From the NCBI GenBank assembly GCA_905616395.1, contig CAJQSQ010000028.1:1-50024 (forward strand): a stretch of DNA of 50,024 nucleotides, written 5' to 3'. Source of the stretch: an uncultured Candidatus Pelagibacter sp. (lineage in GTDB: Bacteria; Pseudomonadota; Alphaproteobacteria; Pelagibacterales; Pelagibacteraceae). The notes beneath the pieces were generated by a model. That model saw only the letters and a program-made list of their open reading frames with translations, made no database searches and had not been told where the DNA came from. The first letter of the stretch is position 1; the number at the start of each line of letters is the position of its first letter. Shown one piece after another: positions 48,461 through 50,024 of this stretch. A program made the position numbers and the translations under genes.

Positions 48461-48583
48461 TCACCATAGGGAAAACCCTACCAAACCTCTAATCAGGTGT
48501 CTAGGTGAAGGAATGAGAGTTGATTGTCTGTAATTCCCGTTGCCGGTTGCATTGTGGGGGTAGCTTGGTTCAAGATCTTCTAG
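48461..48583 (-). pseudogene. Protein-coding remnant
   Basis: A 40-codon open frame without a start codon, bounded upstream by an in-frame TAA at 48586-48584 and by TGA at its end. It reads like protein, with PSYPHNATGNGNYRQSTL and IPSPRHLIRGL. GC is clearly higher than in the flanks. It lies between the 124-residue membrane gene and the T5orf172 gene and is likely the tail of a lost gene. I have a vague memory of similar NATGNGNYR strings in SAR11 accessory proteins, unverified. Confidence 0.45.
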
Positions 48584-48593
48584 TTATTATCAA

Positions 48594-48968
48594 TTATAAT
48601 TGCTGATCTAAAATCAATTTTTTTAAAAATAAAAAAATATGTCCTATAAAGCCAAATAGGTAGGCAACACCTCTTAAAATTATCATGGCGCCTAATAACA
48701 AGGCAATGATGGTGGGAAATAATCCAAAAATACAAGACCATAATAACTTTGAAATAACTGCTGGCCAACTTGTTCCACTAATTATCCATTGCGGGGTATA
48801 AGACATCCAAAAATCAACTAACTTATCTATGGGAGATCCACCATTAAACAATATAACGAACATTGAAATATAAATAAACAATGCGTAGGCCATAATTAAA
48901 AAAGAAGGAATTGCTACGCGTAGTTGTTTGGACTTTAAGGATTCAATTAAGCTTGTATATGCGCTCAT
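48594..48968 (-). CDS. Membrane protein of unknown function
   Basis: A 124-residue protein with a polar start MSAYTSLIESLKSKQLRVAI, a first helix at about residues 21-42, and two more in SKLLWSCIFGLFPTIIALLLGAMIILRGVAYLFGFIGHIFLFL (about 70-112). A loop between them has PIDKLVDFWMSYTPQWIISGTSW. No family recognised. The start overlaps the 57-residue gene stop as TAATG, so the two are probably co-translated. Confidence 0.7.
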   Translation of the reverse strand: MSAYTSLIESLKSKQLRVAIPSFLIMAYALFIYISMFVILFNGGSPIDKLVDFWMSYTPQWIISGTSWPAVISKLLWSCIFGLFPTIIALLLGAMIILRGVAYLFGFIGHIFLFLKKLILDQQL

Positions 48969-49141
48969 TAATGCAATACCCTATCCCAAACTTCAATTCT
49001 TATATACTGCCATCCACCATCTTGCTGAAATTCAAGATCGTAGTAATCATCTGGATCTAAAGTTTTGAGAACTAGATTCACATATTTGTCTATTCTTTCA
49101 TGTGAGATTTTACCTCTAAATATTTTTTGAAATGCTTTCAT
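48968..49141 (-). CDS. Small acidic/amphipathic protein, unknown function
   Basis: A 57-residue cytoplasmic-looking protein, MKAFQKIFRGKISHERIDKY...GWQYIRIEVWDRVLH. There is no signal or membrane segment. It follows the stop of the 80-residue gene with no gap (TAA-ATG) and joins the 124-residue gene by TAATG. The tight coupling supports it being a real gene. No family recognised. Confidence 0.6.
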   Translation of the reverse strand: MKAFQKIFRGKISHERIDKYVNLVLKTLDPDDYYDLEFQQDGGWQYIRIEVWDRVLH

Positions 49142-49384
49142 TTAAGGTAGAGCACAAATTGTTGTTATTTGAGCTGTATCAACGTTGCATATTAACGTCC
49201 AATTATTTTTTTTTAATGTATAAATTTCAGTCGCTACTAAACCACCATCAGTTTTTGATACAATCTCCCATCCATATTCAAGAATATTTGTATTCAAACT
49301 ATTTTCATAATAAGGAGCTTCATTAGAATAAGCATTCCCACTCCACAACAAACCCAGAACCACGATCCCTAAAAGTTTTTTCAT
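49142..49384 (-). CDS. Small exported protein of unknown function
   Basis: An 80-residue protein from ATG 49384; the frame is open 14 codons upstream but the family-like start is MKKLLGIVVLGLLWSGNAYSNEA, a signal peptide with cleavage near residue 19. The mature part ends with CNVDTAQITTICALP, with two cysteines likely disulfide-bonded. The signal-peptide DNA is a repeat of 47262-47298. The gene begins one base after the stop of the preceding gene. Confidence 0.7.
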   Translation of the reverse strand: MKKLLGIVVLGLLWSGNAYSNEAPYYENSLNTNILEYGWEIVSKTDGGLVATEIYTLKKNNWTLICNVDTAQITTICALP

Positions 49385-49387
49385 ATT
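49351..49387. repeat. 37-bp signal-peptide repeat, copy 2 (intact gene)
   Basis: Second copy of the 37-bp block (one mismatch to 47262-47298), here in frame at the start of the 80-residue exported protein and including the bases just before its ATG. The match ends sharply within the signal peptide, after the LGIVVLG part. Confidence 0.8.
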
Positions 49388-49700
49388 AAAAAGCGTTTGC
49401 ATTATTATTGCAGTGAATGGTTGCAAAGTTAAAGGCTTCTAAATAGCTCTCTTCATCTTTTTGCAAAAGATTATCCATCTCATCATCAGTATATTCTTTG
49501 CTTAACATCTTAACTGTACACGTACAGTACTGTTTTCCTCTATCTGCACCAAGAGATTTTATAGAATCTGGATAACACCCACTATAAATTTCTTTTTCAT
49601 ATACCTCACTCATTGCATGGCTATTGGCCATCTTAAAAACAAAAGCTAGTGTCCACAGGATTGATATTGTTAATAATATTTTTGCCAGAATCTTAATCAA
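49386..49700 (-). CDS. Small membrane-anchored or exported Cys-containing protein
   Basis: A 104-residue frame starting with TTG at 49700, directly after the TAG of the upstream gene; a GAAGG element about 8 nt before the TTG supports this start. The N-terminus MIKILAKILLTISILWTLAFVF is an anchor or signal. The outside part has C-x(n)-CTC (YSGCYPDS... QYCTCTVKMLSKEYTDDEMDNLL) and a late Cys in IHCNN. The Cys pattern suggests disulfides. No family recognised. Confidence 0.65.
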   Translation of the reverse strand: MIKILAKILLTISILWTLAFVFKMANSHAMSEVYEKEIYSGCYPDSIKSLGADRGKQYCTCTVKMLSKEYTDDEMDNLLQKDEESYLEAFNFATIHCNNNANAF

Positions 49701-50024
49701 CTAGAAGCCTTCTTCTTTCATACAATCTTTGTAATATTCAGCTCCTATTTCTTTTGAATATTCTTCAGACCTTCTAGCACACATACTTGCTGCATCACCT
49801 CTGGTCATCTTGTTTGCATTTTTTTTTCTTAACTCACAATATTTTTTCTTTACTGAATTAGGTTCTTTTTCACAGGTGCATGGTGTTTCATAATCTGTGT
49901 CTCCACACCTTTTTTCTTTTTTTTCTGATTTGTATCCTAAACCCTCTAATTGTTCTTCGAGTGTACGCTTTCCATATTTACAAGCAGAAAAATAATTTCC
50001 AAAAGCTTCTCTGTTTAAATTACC
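49701..50024 (-). CDS. Cys-rich charged protein, 5' end missing
   Basis: The last 107 residues of a gene that begins beyond the right edge. It is rich in Lys and Glu with cysteines in a pattern like CKYGKRTLEEQLEG, RCGDTDYETPCTCEKE, YCELRKKN, MCARRSEE and KDCMKEEGF. The CTC element is shared with the downstream 104-residue protein, so the two may be related small secreted proteins. No family recognised. Confidence 0.6.
   Translation of the reverse strand, partial: GNLNREAFGNYFSACKYGKRTLEEQLEGLGYKSEKKEKRCGDTDYETPCTCEKEPNSVKKKYCELRKKNANKMTRGDAASMCARRSEEYSKEIGAEYYKDCMKEEGF

Noticed and set aside
47217..50024. Prophage or insertion sequence in the accessory segment
   Set aside because: No integrase, transposase, terminal inverted repeat or target duplication is visible; only the short direct repeat and a T5orf172 protein hint at mobility.
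1..50024. CRISPR array, rRNA genes, replication origin
   Set aside because: No regularly spaced repeats, rRNA sequence or DnaA-box cluster was seen.

Overview
The window is a dense, AT-rich stretch of an alphaproteobacterial chromosome. It is most likely from the SAR11 clade (Pelagibacterales). The basis is very low GC, minimal spacing between genes with many 1-8 nt overlaps, short versions of core genes, and the alphaproteobacterial gene order nuoA-N / birA / coaX / RNase J / DUF1467 / proS / lolC / lolD / dnaE. No database search was run; all names come from motifs and gene order. No gap longer than about 300 bases lacks a gene or tRNA.

Layout. (1) 1-2426, minus: rpsB, tsf, frr and the start of uppS, behind a structured leader RNA at 2427-2500 that looks like an S2 autoregulatory element. 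pyrH, usual between tsf and frr, is absent. (2) 2556-26304, minus: one unbroken array with the full 14-gene complex I operon (nuoA to nuoN), then a short biotin ligase, type III pantothenate kinase, a DUF1467 membrane protein, RNase J, prolyl-tRNA synthetase, the LolCD lipoprotein exporter and the replicative polymerase alpha subunit. (3) 26389-26555: tRNA-Val(UAC) and tRNA-Asp(GUC) with a recognisable promoter. (4) 26640-32603, minus: a protein quality-control operon (tig, clpP, clpX, lon) that starts with tRNA-Leu(UAG).

(5) 32705-36034: small secreted or membrane proteins, a histidine phosphatase, a family-5 uracil-DNA glycosylase, a YbgC-like thioesterase and a DUF3047 protein, with extremely tight divergent and convergent junctions. 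(6) 36024-41410, minus: a transport operon with a TRAP transporter (binding protein, strong hairpin with U-tract, small and large permeases), an NCS1 permease and an SDR dehydrogenase. (7) 41561-47216, plus and divergent from the TRAP operon: six genes (GMC oxidoreductase, TerC, SDR, M23-like protein, FAH-family hydratase, creatinase/ectoine-hydrolase-like M24 protein), every junction a TAATG overlap. Regions 6 and 7 together look like an uptake and catabolism module for an unidentified organic substrate. (8) 47217-50024: an accessory segment with a GIY-YIG/T5orf172 protein, a run of small orphan secreted or membrane proteins that are tightly coupled, a gene remnant, and a duplicated 37-bp block encoding a signal-peptide start.

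The most interesting items are the S2 leader with a start-proximal pseudoknot, the TAATG six-gene chain paired with the TRAP system, the repeated signal-peptide cassette with the orphan small-gene operon, and tRNA-Leu fused to the front of the tig-clp-lon transcript.
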